A stretch of 64,000 nucleotides of DNA from Aliiroseovarius sp. S1339. GTDB taxonomy: Bacteria > Pseudomonadota > Alphaproteobacteria > Rhodobacterales > Rhodobacteraceae. Below, in pieces: positions 54,534-64,000 of this stretch. The stretch covers positions 62,001 to 126,000 of the forward strand of contig NZ_JALPQG010000012.1 of the NCBI RefSeq assembly GCF_023195695.1, in the 5' to 3' direction. Position 1 is the stretch's first letter. Every line of letters starts with the position of its first letter. The notes under the pieces were generated by a model. It was not told the DNA's origin. It saw only the letters and a program-made list of their open reading frames with translations, and did not search any database. The translations under genes were made by a program, and so were the position numbers.

Positions 54534-56857
<2,324 letters not shown>

Positions 56858-56915
56858 TAGGGACCGTGACGGGGTAGGGCGACCTACCCCCGACCATCCT
56901 CTAAGGAGATCCTAA

Positions 56916-57326
56916 ATGGCTGATACGATGCAATTTGATCTGGTGTCGCCCGAACGAAGCCTTGCTTCGCTTCAGGCAACCGCGGTTCAACTGCCGGGCA
57001 CCGATGGTGACATGACGGCGATGGCGAACCACGCACCGACGATCACGACGTTGCGCCCCGGTATCGTTCGCGTCGAAGCGCCTGAAGGCAACGCGGAATT
57101 TGCCGTAACCGGTGGTTTCGCCGAGGTCACCGCGACAGGCACTTCGGTTCTGGCCGAACGCGCCGTTCCAGTGGCTGAGATGACGCAAGAGCTGCTGGAC
57201 GGGTTCGTATCCGACGCAGCCGCCGCGTCGGAAAACGCGACCGCTGAAAATCTGGACGAGCTGGCCAAACGCACGGTAGATATCGCGGCGATGGCCAATG
57301 AACTGGGACTGTCGGTCAAAGCCTGA
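56916..57326 (+). CDS. atpC: ATP synthase F1 subunit epsilon
   Basis: The epsilon subunit joins gamma to the c-ring and can inhibit ATP hydrolysis. The 136-residue protein has the N-terminal beta sandwich (about 1-85: QFDLVSPERSLASLQATAVQ, LPGTDGDMTAMANHAPTITT) and a C-terminal helical part rich in Ala and Glu. AAGGAG precedes ATG 56916. It closes the F1 operon; a strong terminator follows. The F0 genes are not in the window, as usual for alphaproteobacteria. Confidence 0.97.
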   Translation: MADTMQFDLVSPERSLASLQATAVQLPGTDGDMTAMANHAPTITTLRPGIVRVEAPEGNAEFAVTGGFAEVTATGTSVLAERAVPVAEMTQELLDGFVSDAAAASENATAENLDELAKRTVDIAAMANELGLSVKA

Positions 57327-57354
57327 TCGCTGTTTGTTGCAAAAAATTGCAAAG

Positions 57355-57381
57355 GCCCCGCCCAACTGGCGGGGCTTTTTT
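57355..57381 (+). terminator. Intrinsic terminator of the atp operon
   Basis: GCCCCGCC (57355-57362) pairs with GGCGGGGC (57368-57375) around CAACT and is followed by six T (57376-57381). Confidence 0.95.
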
Positions 57382-57421
57382 GCATTTGCGCTAAGGGCGT
57401 ATTCGCGGCACTGATAAGCGC

Positions 57422-58636
57422 ATGAGTTCACTGCCACAAACATCCAACCGTGCGGCAATTTGGTTTATCCTTGCCACCATCCTTCTGGACGCGGTGGGCA
57501 TTGGGATCGTGTTTCCGATCATGCCTGATCTGATGTTGCGCGTCGGGGCGGCCAACACAGCAGACGGAGCTTTCTGGGGCGGCATCCTGATGGCGTCTTA
57601 CGCCGCCATGCAGTTTCTGTTTGCCCCGATCATTGGCGGTGTTTCCGACAGTCTGGGGCGGCGGCCCGTTTTGCTTCTGGCCCTTGTGGCGTTGACCATT
57701 GATTACATAGTCATGGCGTTGGCGACGACGTTTTGGTGGTTGCTTGTCGGGCGCATCCTTGCCGGGATCGCAGGGGCCACCTATATCACCGCGACAGCCT
57801 ATCTTGCGGACATCTCGAAACCCGCAGAGCGCGCGGCCAATTTCGGCCTGATTGGTGCGACGTTCGGCATTGGCTTTGTTATGGGCCCCGCTATCGGCGG
57901 TTTCGTGGCGAGCTTCCACCTGACCGCCCCGTTCTGGCTGGCGGCCGCGTTCGCGGGGTTGAATGTTGTGCTGGGGGTATTTGTTCTGCCGGAAAGCCTT
58001 GCACCCGAAAAACGGCGCACGTTCCGGCGTCGGGACCTGAACCCGTTTGGATCAATCCTTGATGCGTTCAAACTGCCGGGCCTGGGCCTGCCACTCGTCC
58101 TGATCTTTGTGTTTGAGTTCGCCAACATGGTTTACCCGACGCTCTGGGCCTTCTGGACACGCGAGGTGTTTGGTTGGAGCACGGCGCTGATCGGTCTGAC
58201 GCTTGCGGCCTATGGCATCGCGGTTGCGTTTACGCAGGGAGTCATCATGCGGATGCTGATCCCGCGTCTGGGCGAATTTCGCACGCTGATCTTCTCGGTT
58301 GTCTGTGGGATTGTTGCCCTTTTGGTCTTTGGTGTGACAGCCAGCGCTTATGTGATGTTTGCCGTGATCCTGATCGCGGCGCTTGCGGATATGGCCCCGC
58401 CCACGATGACAGCAATGATGGCCAACATGGTTGCAGAAGACCGGCAGGGCCTTTTGCAGGGCGTGATTGCCAGCCTTGGGTCCGTCGCGGCGGTGATCGC
58501 GCCGATGGTCATGACGTGGATATTTCAGGGTTTTGCAGCCGAAGATGCTGCGATCTATCTTCCCGGTGCGCCTTTCTTGTTCTCTGGTGTGCTTGTCCTG
58601 CTGATTTTCCCATTCTTCTTAAGACTTAGGCGCTAA
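57422..58636 (+). CDS. MFS transporter, TCR/Tet-like family
   Basis: A 404-residue inner-membrane exporter with 12 predicted helices. The first helix runs NRAAIWFILATILLDAVGIG and the signature loop between helices 2 and 3 is GGVSDSLGRRPVLL, close to the DRxGRR of drug/H+ antiporters; motif C-like GPAIGGFVA lies at the fifth helix. The closest family known to me is the TCR/Tet group, which includes tetracycline efflux, but the substrate cannot be told from sequence. There is no repressor next to it. It begins 41 nt after the atp terminator. Confidence 0.85.
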   Translation: MSSLPQTSNRAAIWFILATILLDAVGIGIVFPIMPDLMLRVGAANTADGAFWGGILMASYAAMQFLFAPIIGGVSDSLGRRPVLLLALVALTIDYIVMALATTFWWLLVGRILAGIAGATYITATAYLADISKPAERAANFGLIGATFGIGFVMGPAIGGFVASFHLTAPFWLAAAFAGLNVVLGVFVLPESLAPEKRRTFRRRDLNPFGSILDAFKLPGLGLPLVLIFVFEFANMVYPTLWAFWTREVFGWSTALIGLTLAAYGIAVAFTQGVIMRMLIPRLGEFRTLIFSVVCGIVALLVFGVTASAYVMFAVILIAALADMAPPTMTAMMANMVAEDRQGLLQGVIASLGSVAAVIAPMVMTWIFQGFAAEDAAIYLPGAPFLFSGVLVLLIFPFFLRLRR

Positions 58637-58705
58637 GTGCGGGTTGCCTCTTGGCGGGGTTTCAGGTCTGCTGAGAGTGCGTGAAGTTGAACGGGGCTGC
58701 CAAGT

Positions 58706-59053
58706 ATGCGACGGATCAAAAGCCATTTGGTCGGGGTCGATCAGGGCAGCAAAATACTGTTCTCGGATTTCGAACATGACGGAGAGATGTGGACCGGCAA
58801 CGGCGCGCGCAAGCTTGAAACGCCCGTAGAGTTTTCAGGAAGCTTTCTGGTGCCGCCATCTGTCCATGTCAGCGTGTCGATGTGGGACCTTGATAAACGC
58901 ACGAATGCGCGTGCTGACATTGCCGCCGACGCGATTTCCGAGACCGGTTTTCAGATCATCTTTCGCACATGGGGCGACACACGCGTCGCACGGGTGCGTG
59001 TTGACTGGACCGCCATAGGAGAGGTGCGCGGAGATGACGACTGGGACGTTTGA
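58706..59053 (+). CDS. H-type lectin domain protein
   Basis: A 115-residue soluble protein made almost wholly of an H-type lectin domain (about 35-105). The strands VEFSGSFLVPPSVHVSVSMWD, the middle NARADIAADAISETGFQIIF-type text and the last TRVARVRVDWTAIGE follow the six-strand pattern of Helix pomatia agglutinin-like lectins, including the closing aromatic VDWTAIG. There is no signal peptide. Function in bacteria is unknown; sugar binding is inferred from the fold. The ATG 58706 is weakly supported by upstream sequence; the acidic C-terminal DDDWDV is short. Confidence 0.72.
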   Translation: MRRIKSHLVGVDQGSKILFSDFEHDGEMWTGNGARKLETPVEFSGSFLVPPSVHVSVSMWDLDKRTNARADIAADAISETGFQIIFRTWGDTRVARVRVDWTAIGEVRGDDDWDV

Positions 59054-59075
59054 CTGCCAGTCAATCACCAAAATT

Positions 59076-59097
59076 AAAGGCCCCCGCAGGGCCCTTT
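59076..59097. terminator. Hairpin between H-lectin gene and prs
   Basis: AAAGG-CCC (59076-59083) pairs with GGG-C-CCTTT (59089-59097) with one bulged C and a CCGCA loop. It lies between the convergent H-lectin and prs genes and could work in both directions, though the T-run is short. Confidence 0.5.
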
Positions 59098-59121
59098 GTT
59101 GTATCCAGATGTCGCGGTCAG

Positions 59122-60135
59122 TTACGAATACAGGTTTTCGTAAAGCGGTTCCAAGGTGTCGTGGTCAAACAGCGATGACACAGAGGTGCCACCCCAGATG
59201 TTCAGCGTCGCCTGCGCAAACATCGGTGCCGTTGGCACGATGCGAATGTTCGGTGCGTTGGTAACAGCGTCGGTGGGTTGGATCGAATCCGTGATGACGA
59301 GCGATTTCATGACCGATTTCGACACACGCTCGACCGCAGGGCCGGACATGACGCCATGCGTGATATAGGCGTGAACTTCCTGCGCGCCGTTTTCGATCAG
59401 CACTTCGGCGGCCTTGCACAGCGTGCCAGCGGTATCGCAAATGTCGTCGATGATGATGCAGCGTTTGCCCTCGACGTTCCCAATCACGGTCATCTCGGCG
59501 ATCTCGCCAGCTTTCTCGCGTCGCTTATCGACGATGGCAAGCGGCGCGTTGATGCGTTTGGCAAGCTCGCGGGCACGGGCCACGCCGCCAACGTCCGGTG
59601 AGATGACCATGACCTCGTCCAAGCAATCCTTGAAGTGGTGCTTAACATCCAGCGCGAAGATCGGGCTGGCGTAAAGGTTGTCCACCGGGATGTCGAAGAA
59701 GCCCTGGATTTGCGCGGCGTGCAGGTCCATGGTCAAAACCCGTTCGATCCCCGAACCGGCAATCATGTTTGCGACCAGTTTGGCGGAAATCGGTGTGCGC
59801 GCTTTGGTGCGGCGATCCTGACGGGCATAGCCGAAATAGGGGATCACAGCGGTGACGCGCGAAGCTGACGATCGGCGCAGCGTGTCCGAGATGATCAGAA
59901 GCTCCATCAGGTTGTCATTGGCGGGGTTCGAGGTCGGCTGGATGATGAACATATCCTCGCCGCGGACATTTTCGTAAACTTCGACGAAAATCTCGCCGTC
60001 GTTGAAGCGTTCCACCCGCGCATCCACCAATCCGACAGAGGATCCGCGATGCATCGACATGCGTTTGGCAACAGCTTCGGCAAGGGGCCGGTTGGCATTG
60101 CCCGAAATGAGTTTCGGTTCGGTGATGGATGGCAT
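59122..60135 (-). CDS. prs: Ribose-phosphate pyrophosphokinase
   Basis: Prs makes PRPP from ribose-5-phosphate and ATP for purine, pyrimidine, His and Trp synthesis. The 337-residue protein has [19 protein letters not shown] at the start, the regulatory/ATP flexible loop [18 protein letters not shown], the metal-binding [13 protein letters not shown] and the PRPP site [15 protein letters not shown] 60135 (MPSITEPK) fits the family; the frame stays open upstream but that part overlaps the divergent gene's leader. Confidence 0.97.
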   Translation of the reverse strand: MPSITEPKLISGNANRPLAEAVAKRMSMHRGSSVGLVDARVERFNDGEIFVEVYENVRGEDMFIIQPTSNPANDNLMELLIISDTLRRSSASRVTAVIPYFGYARQDRRTKARTPISAKLVANMIAGSGIERVLTMDLHAAQIQGFFDIPVDNLYASPIFALDVKHHFKDCLDEVMVISPDVGGVARARELAKRINAPLAIVDKRREKAGEIAEMTVIGNVEGKRCIIIDDICDTAGTLCKAAEVLIENGAQEVHAYITHGVMSGPAVERVSKSVMKSLVITDSIQPTDAVTNAPNIRIVPTAPMFAQATLNIWGGTSVSSLFDHDTLEPLYENLYS

Positions 60136-60241
60136 GGCAGCGGTCCCCGGGCTGGTCTGAATGACAGAATCGTGACGTTGACACCCCTTACCATCGGGAT
60201 AGATTCCTTGAAACAGCATTGGCGCAACAGGGACCGGAAAA

Positions 60242-60841
60242 ATGAAGCAGATGGACTATTATTTCACAGTGTTGTCGCCATGGGCCTATTTGGCCGGATC
60301 GCGGCTGGAAGATATCGCGTCGCGCCATGGCGCACAGATCACGTATAAACCGCTGGATATCGGGCAGCTGTTCGGACGGACCGGTGGGACACCGCCAAAA
60401 GACCGCCACCCGTCGCGGATGGAATACCGGATGCAGGAACTCAAGCGCTGGTCCAAGGCGTTGGATATGCCGATGAACCACATCCCGGCCCATTGGCCCA
60501 CCAATGGTGCGCCAGCCTCCTATGCGATCATCGCGGCGCAGTCGGTAGGTGGCGGCGATATGGGCGCGTTGGTTCATAGGATCATGCGCGCCTGTTGGGC
60601 GGGCGAAAAGGATATTGCTGAGGATGCGGTGATCAAATCCTGCCTTTCAGATGCGGGCTTTGATCCCAGTCTTGCCGATAGCGGCTTGCTGGCCGGGGCC
60701 GAAACCTATGGCCGCAACCTTGAAGACGCTGTCGCCGCTGGTGTCTTTGGCTCGCCCTTCTATATCTGCGACGATGGTGAGAGGTTCTGGGGACAAGACC
60801 GGCTGGACGCGTTGGACACCCATCTGAGCGCTAAGCCCTGA
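60242..60841 (+). CDS. 2-hydroxychromene-2-carboxylate isomerase/DsbA-fold oxidoreductase
   Basis: A 199-residue thioredoxin-fold protein of the DsbA-like kappa-GST group. It opens [20 protein letters not shown], with Ser in place of the thiol (SPWAYL) as in HCCA isomerase and kappa GST, and ends with [20 protein letters not shown], the cis-Pro region. The inserted helical domain lies at about 60-150. It probably acts with glutathione on an aromatic or xenobiotic substrate, but none is evident. Its stop overlaps the next gene by 1 nt (TGATG). Confidence 0.82.
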   Translation: MKQMDYYFTVLSPWAYLAGSRLEDIASRHGAQITYKPLDIGQLFGRTGGTPPKDRHPSRMEYRMQELKRWSKALDMPMNHIPAHWPTNGAPASYAIIAAQSVGGGDMGALVHRIMRACWAGEKDIAEDAVIKSCLSDAGFDPSLADSGLLAGAETYGRNLEDAVAAGVFGSPFYICDDGERFWGQDRLDALDTHLSAKP

Positions 60842-61671
60842 TGAACATAGAACCGTTGGCAGGCCATCCGACCTGTTGGCACCGGGCGGGCCAGGGCGCG
60901 CGCGCCGCACTCATGGTGCATTGCTCGCTGGCACATTCCGGCGCGTGGCGCGGGCTGGAAAAACGCCTGTCAGACCAATTCACGATGCTTGCCTTTGACC
61001 TGCCGGGTCATGGGCGCAGTGCCGATTGGGACGGGGCGGGCGACTTTCAGGACGCCAGCGTTCAGATTGCTGAGGCACTGCTAGATCGCGAGACCTCTGG
61101 ACCGGTCGATTTGATCGGCCATAGTTACGGCGGCACGATTGCCCTGCGTCTGGCCCAACGCGCGCCAAAACGCGTGCGCAGCCTGACGATGTTCGAGCCC
61201 GTGTTGTTCGCTGCCGCCCGCGATCACCCGGCCTATGCCGAGAATGCGGCCTATATGAACGGGCCCTTCGCCGACGCCATGCGCTCGGGTGACCGGATGG
61301 AGGCCGCACGCCTGTTCAACGTCATGTGGGGGCGCGACGCAGCGTGGCAGGCGTTGCCTCAGTCCCTGCGTGAAGATATGGCGCGGCGTATTCATCTGAT
61401 CCCCGCCGGGAAACCGGTGACGCATGATGATATCCATGACCAGATCGCCCCCGGCGCGTTGGAGCGTGTCGAGCTGCCGGTGTTGCTGATGGAAGGTGCG
61501 CGCTCGCCAGCCTTGGTGGGGGCGGTCCACGATGTGCTTGAGGCGCGTCTGCCCAACGTCCAGCGCCATGTGATCGGGGGCGCAGGACATATGGCGCCCA
61601 TCACCCATCCCGCCGAGGTCGGCGATGCTATTTTGGCGTTTCTGCGCCAGACAGCGCCAACCAGACCTTAG
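60841..61671 (+). CDS. Alpha/beta hydrolase
   Basis: A 276-residue cytoplasmic alpha/beta hydrolase. The oxyanion strand is VHCSLAHSGAWRGLEKRL, LAFDLPGHGRSADW is the conserved DxPGHGxS stretch, the nucleophile elbow is G93-H-S95-Y-G-G, and the His of the triad is in VIGGAGHMAPITHP (about residue 252). A cap domain lies between about 125 and 205. It is coupled to the isomerase gene by a TGATG junction, suggesting one pathway, whose substrate is unknown. The stop codon interlocks with that of the convergent threonine aldolase gene. Confidence 0.85.
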   Translation: MNIEPLAGHPTCWHRAGQGARAALMVHCSLAHSGAWRGLEKRLSDQFTMLAFDLPGHGRSADWDGAGDFQDASVQIAEALLDRETSGPVDLIGHSYGGTIALRLAQRAPKRVRSLTMFEPVLFAAARDHPAYAENAAYMNGPFADAMRSGDRMEAARLFNVMWGRDAAWQALPQSLREDMARRIHLIPAGKPVTHDDIHDQIAPGALERVELPVLLMEGARSPALVGAVHDVLEARLPNVQRHVIGGAGHMAPITHPAEVGDAILAFLRQTAPTRP

Positions 61672-62717
61672 CCGCGCACAAGGTCGACAAACCTGTCAAT
61701 GTTGTCCTCGGTCATCGACCAGTCGGCCACCATGCGGGCGGTCAGCACCTCGTCCGGGTCATCGCCTGCAAGGTTATCGTCCCACACGTAGTAGGCCGCG
61801 CCTGCGTCATGCAGGCGGTGGTGACCCGCCCGCGACCAACCCGCGAAACTGATATTGGCGTCGGGTTCGTGCAGGAAACTGACGCCCTCGATCTGTTTTA
61901 GCCCCCGCGTCAGCCGGGCATTGGCGGCGTTCGAACGCCGTGCAAGGTCCAGCCAAAGATCGTCGGTCAGATAGGCTAGCATTTGTGCCGACAAATAGCG
62001 GTGCTTGGAAAACAGATGCGCCCCGCGCTTGCGTCGCAGCTCGAATTCCCAAGCGTGTTTGGGATCAAAGAAGATCACCGCCTCGACGCCCATGCAGCCG
62101 TTCTTGGTGCCACCGAAGCTGACCACATCGATGCCCGCTTTCCACGTCATCTCAGCGGGGGTGCAATTTAGCGAAACGAGGGCATTGGCAAAACGTGCAC
62201 CATCCAAATGGGCGGGCAAATCAAACTGCTTCGCGACGTCGCAAAGTGCGTTCAGTTCGGCCACCGAGTAAACCGTCCCACGCTCGGTCACATTGGTGAT
62301 CGACACGGGGCCGCGTTGCGGGCCGTGCACGCCGCGGCTTTCCTCAACCGCGATCGCGCTGCGCAAGCTGGCGGGCGTCATTTTGGCATGGTCTGACGGC
62401 ACAAGGGTCAGCTTTGCGCCGCCTGAATAGAATTCCGGCGCGTTGCATTCATCTTGCTGGATGTGCGCCTCTGGCGTGCAGAAAATCGTCTGCCACGGCT
62501 GCGACAGGGTCGCCAGCGCGATCGAGTTCGCGGCCGTGCCGGTGGCCACCAGATAAACGGCGGCGTCGGGCGCTTCAAAGATGTCACGGATCCGCGCACG
62601 GACTTCGTCCATCAGCGTGTCGCTACCGTATGGCATTGCATAGCCTTCGTTCGCGCGCGCCAGTGCCTCCATCACCTTGGGGTGGGCTGGGCCGGTATTG
62701 TCAGAGGCGAAAAACAT
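61668..62717 (-). CDS. ltaE: Low-specificity L-threonine aldolase
   Basis: A PLP fold-type I aldolase cleaving L-threonine or allo-threonine to glycine and acetaldehyde. The 349-residue protein begins FFASDNTGPAHPKVMEAL, has the PLP-binding Lys205 in VVSFGGTKNGCMG, and the LPAHLDGARFANA stretch with the Asp that contacts the PLP ring. Related beta-eliminating lyases share the fold, so the stereospecificity and exact symbol are not certain. ATG 62717 overlaps the ycgN stop by 1 nt. Confidence 0.9.
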   Translation of the reverse strand: MFFASDNTGPAHPKVMEALARANEGYAMPYGSDTLMDEVRARIRDIFEAPDAAVYLVATGTAANSIALATLSQPWQTIFCTPEAHIQQDECNAPEFYSGGAKLTLVPSDHAKMTPASLRSAIAVEESRGVHGPQRGPVSITNVTERGTVYSVAELNALCDVAKQFDLPAHLDGARFANALVSLNCTPAEMTWKAGIDVVSFGGTKNGCMGVEAVIFFDPKHAWEFELRRKRGAHLFSKHRYLSAQMLAYLTDDLWLDLARRSNAANARLTRGLKQIEGVSFLHEPDANISFAGWSRAGHHRLHDAGAAYYVWDDNLAGDDPDEVLTARMVADWSMTEDNIDRFVDLVRG

Positions 62718-63169
62718 CAGTGAGGTTCCTCAATCAAGTGGTCTTCCCATTCGTCTTCGGGAACTTCAAATTCGGGGATCGTCCACCCCATCACGCTGCG
62801 CCCAGCCGTATGAACGCTGTCGGGATTGCCAGACACAAGCGGGTGCCAGTCTTCCAGTGGCTTGCCCTCGTGGCGCAGACGATAGGCACAGGATGCTGGC
62901 ATGAAATACGCGGTTTCGCCGATATTATCTGGGCTTAAAACGATACATTCCGGCACGAATTGCAGGCGAATGTCGTATTGCGAACAGCGGCAGGTGTCGC
63001 CGTCAAGCAGTCGGCAGGAAACGCGGGTGAACACGATTTCGCCAGTCTCTTCGTCCTCTAGTTTGTTCAGACAGCATTTGCCGCAGCCATCGCACAATGC
63101 CTCCCATTCCGGTGGCGTCAGGCTGTCGAGCGGTAGCTCCCAGAAATTTTTGCGCAGAGGACCACCCAT
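62717..63169 (-). CDS. YcgN/YkgJ-type Cys-cluster protein
   Basis: A 150-residue cytoplasmic protein of the UPF0260/YcgN group. The N-terminal Cys cluster CDGCGKCC (about 26-33) with later Cys in RVSCRLLDGDTCRCSQYDIR gives a putative zinc or Fe-S centre of the YkgJ type (CxxCGxCC). The C-terminal PEFEVPEDEWEDHLI is acidic. The function is unknown. ATG 63169 (MGGPLRKNF) is chosen over a TTG one codon earlier and makes a TGATG junction with the Dabb gene stop. Confidence 0.82.
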   Translation of the reverse strand: MGGPLRKNFWELPLDSLTPPEWEALCDGCGKCCLNKLEDEETGEIVFTRVSCRLLDGDTCRCSQYDIRLQFVPECIVLSPDNIGETAYFMPASCAYRLRHEGKPLEDWHPLVSGNPDSVHTAGRSVMGWTIPEFEVPEDEWEDHLIEEPH

Positions 63170-63459
63170 CAATCAGCCATGAAATCGGCGGCGATCCGAA
63201 GCTCGCGCAGGGGGCGCACGCGTTGAATGGCCTGCTGATAAAGCGGGTGGGATTTATAGGCAGCCAACTGCGCCTCGTCTTCAAATTCGCCATAGACGAT
63301 GAAGTCGGGTGACGGGCCAGGAATCGGGTCATTGGCCAGGTTCGACCCAATTTCCAGATGGCGGCAATCGGGGATGCCCTTTAACAATTCCAACCCTTCA
63401 CGGATCATTTCGCGGTCGTTCGGGCGTTTGGATGTAAAAAATACGATATGGCGGATCAT
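63169..63459 (-). CDS. Dabb (stress-responsive A/B barrel) domain protein
   Basis: A 96-residue single-domain protein with the ferredoxin-like alpha/beta barrel of the Dabb family: MIRHIVFFTSKRPNDREMIR, then CRHLEIGSNLANDPIPGPSP and FIVYGEFEDEAQLAAYKSHP, ending in AADFMAD. Dabb proteins are dimers of varied or unknown function, including polyketide cyclases and stress proteins. ATG 63459 (MIRHIVFF) is clear. It follows ribF by 10 nt and overlaps the ycgN start. Confidence 0.82.
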   Translation of the reverse strand: MIRHIVFFTSKRPNDREMIREGLELLKGIPDCRHLEIGSNLANDPIPGPSPDFIVYGEFEDEAQLAAYKSHPLYQQAIQRVRPLRELRIAADFMAD

Positions 63460-63469
63460 CTTGGGGCCT

Positions 63470-64000
63470 TTATAAGTTCGCCAGAATATCTCGGGCACGG
63501 GCGCAGTCGGCATCCATCTGCGCGATCAGCGCCTCCAACCCGTCAAACACTTCTTCAGGGCGCAGATAATCGACCAATGCGACAGAAATCTGCTCGCCAT
63601 AGATATCGCCTGCAAAATCAAAAATGAAGCTTTCGATATTTGGAAGGTTTTCGCCGAACATCGGGCGCGTGCCCATCGACGCTGCGCCTCCATAACTACC
63701 GTTGTGCGGGCCGGTCAGGATGTCGACCTGAACGGCATAGACGCCAAACTTCGGCGGGTGCAGGTCGGCAATCGACAGATTAGCGGTCGGATATCCCAGA
63801 TCGCGTCCACGTTGGTGGCCGCGAATAACCTCGCCCTCCATCCGATGCCAGTGGCCCAGCATCCGGGCGGCGTCGCGTGGTCGCCCATCTGTCAACGCGT
63901 GGCGGATTGCGGTCGAGCTAACCTCGCCAACCTCATCCGACATCAGCGGCGCAACTGTGACGCCAAAGCCCATCTTTTCGCCCAAAGCGACCATCTCAGC
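63470..64000 (-). CDS. ribF: Bifunctional riboflavin kinase/FAD synthetase, 3' part
   Basis: RibF phosphorylates riboflavin to FMN and adenylylates it to FAD. The visible 176 residues are the C-terminal half; the start lies past the window edge. They begin with the end of the nucleotidyltransferase domain (VSSTAIRHALTDGRPRDA) and contain the flavokinase domain: VIRGHQRGRDLGYPTANL with the ATP-binding GRDLGYPTAN motif, then PKFGVYAVQV and FIFDFAGDIYGEQISVAL. It leads the minus-strand run with Dabb, ycgN and threonine aldolase. Confidence 0.93.
   Translation of the reverse strand, partial: AEMVALGEKMGFGVTVAPLMSDEVGEVSSTAIRHALTDGRPRDAARMLGHWHRMEGEVIRGHQRGRDLGYPTANLSIADLHPPKFGVYAVQVDILTGPHNGSYGGAASMGTRPMFGENLPNIESFIFDFAGDIYGEQISVALVDYLRPEEVFDGLEALIAQMDADCARARDILANL

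Overview
The window reads as a gene-dense chromosomal stretch from an alphaproteobacterium of the Rhodobacteraceae, most likely the marine Roseobacter group. The sequence is GC-rich and several gene orders are typical of that family: fabB-fabA with a divergent irr, miaB-phoH-ybeY-corC-lnt-metK-trmB, ihfB-lapA-like-trpF-trpB, and a separate F1 operon atpHAGDC without the F0 genes. A metK leader of the SAM/SAH riboswitch type, a class described from Rhodobacterales, points the same way. I see no insertion sequence, prophage, CRISPR array, rRNA or tRNA gene.

Layout. 1-2157: fatty-acid unsaturation (fabA, fabB 5' part), the iron regulator irr and an FKBP isomerase. 2289-13574: a glycosyltransferase-like protein, then a forward block for tRNA and rRNA maturation (miaB, ybeY, trmB), envelope lipoproteins (lnt), SAM synthesis (metK, riboswitch-controlled), shikimate and nucleotide genes (aroA, cmk) and a nitroreductase. 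13575-18329: rpsA, ihfB, a LapA-like membrane protein, trpF and trpB. 18336-22759: pth, a DUF2332 protein and a serine hydrolase on the minus strand, a FkbM methyltransferase, and rplY.

22843-36132 is one edge of a flagellar cluster. A minus-strand arm (fliL, a DUF6468-like protein, a MotE-like protein, motA, a 720-residue secreted protein, an SLT-domain protein, flhA, fliR, flhB, a FliJ-like coil) and a plus-strand arm (fliF, a fliH-like gene, fliN, fliP) diverge from a 128-nt spacer carrying a near-consensus CtrA site. motB, fliG, fliI, fliM and fliQ are not in the window. The large secreted protein, with an AMIN-like head and a TPR-like tail, is the least explained gene here.

36148-52048 is mixed: an FMN alpha-hydroxyacid dehydrogenase, a Hint-domain protein, rpsD with a structured leader, hisC-tyrC, an extensin-like putative zinc hydrolase, DUF2125, ChaC, a MotA/MotB-like pair outside the flagellar cluster whose second subunit carries a very long coiled coil, clpA, gloB and two methyltransferases. 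52421-57326 is the F1 ATP synthase operon. 57422-64000 carries an MFS exporter, a small H-type lectin protein, prs, a DsbA-fold isomerase with an alpha/beta hydrolase, and a minus-strand run ribF (truncated by the window), Dabb, ycgN, threonine aldolase.

All family names come from reading motifs and gene order by eye. No database search was run.
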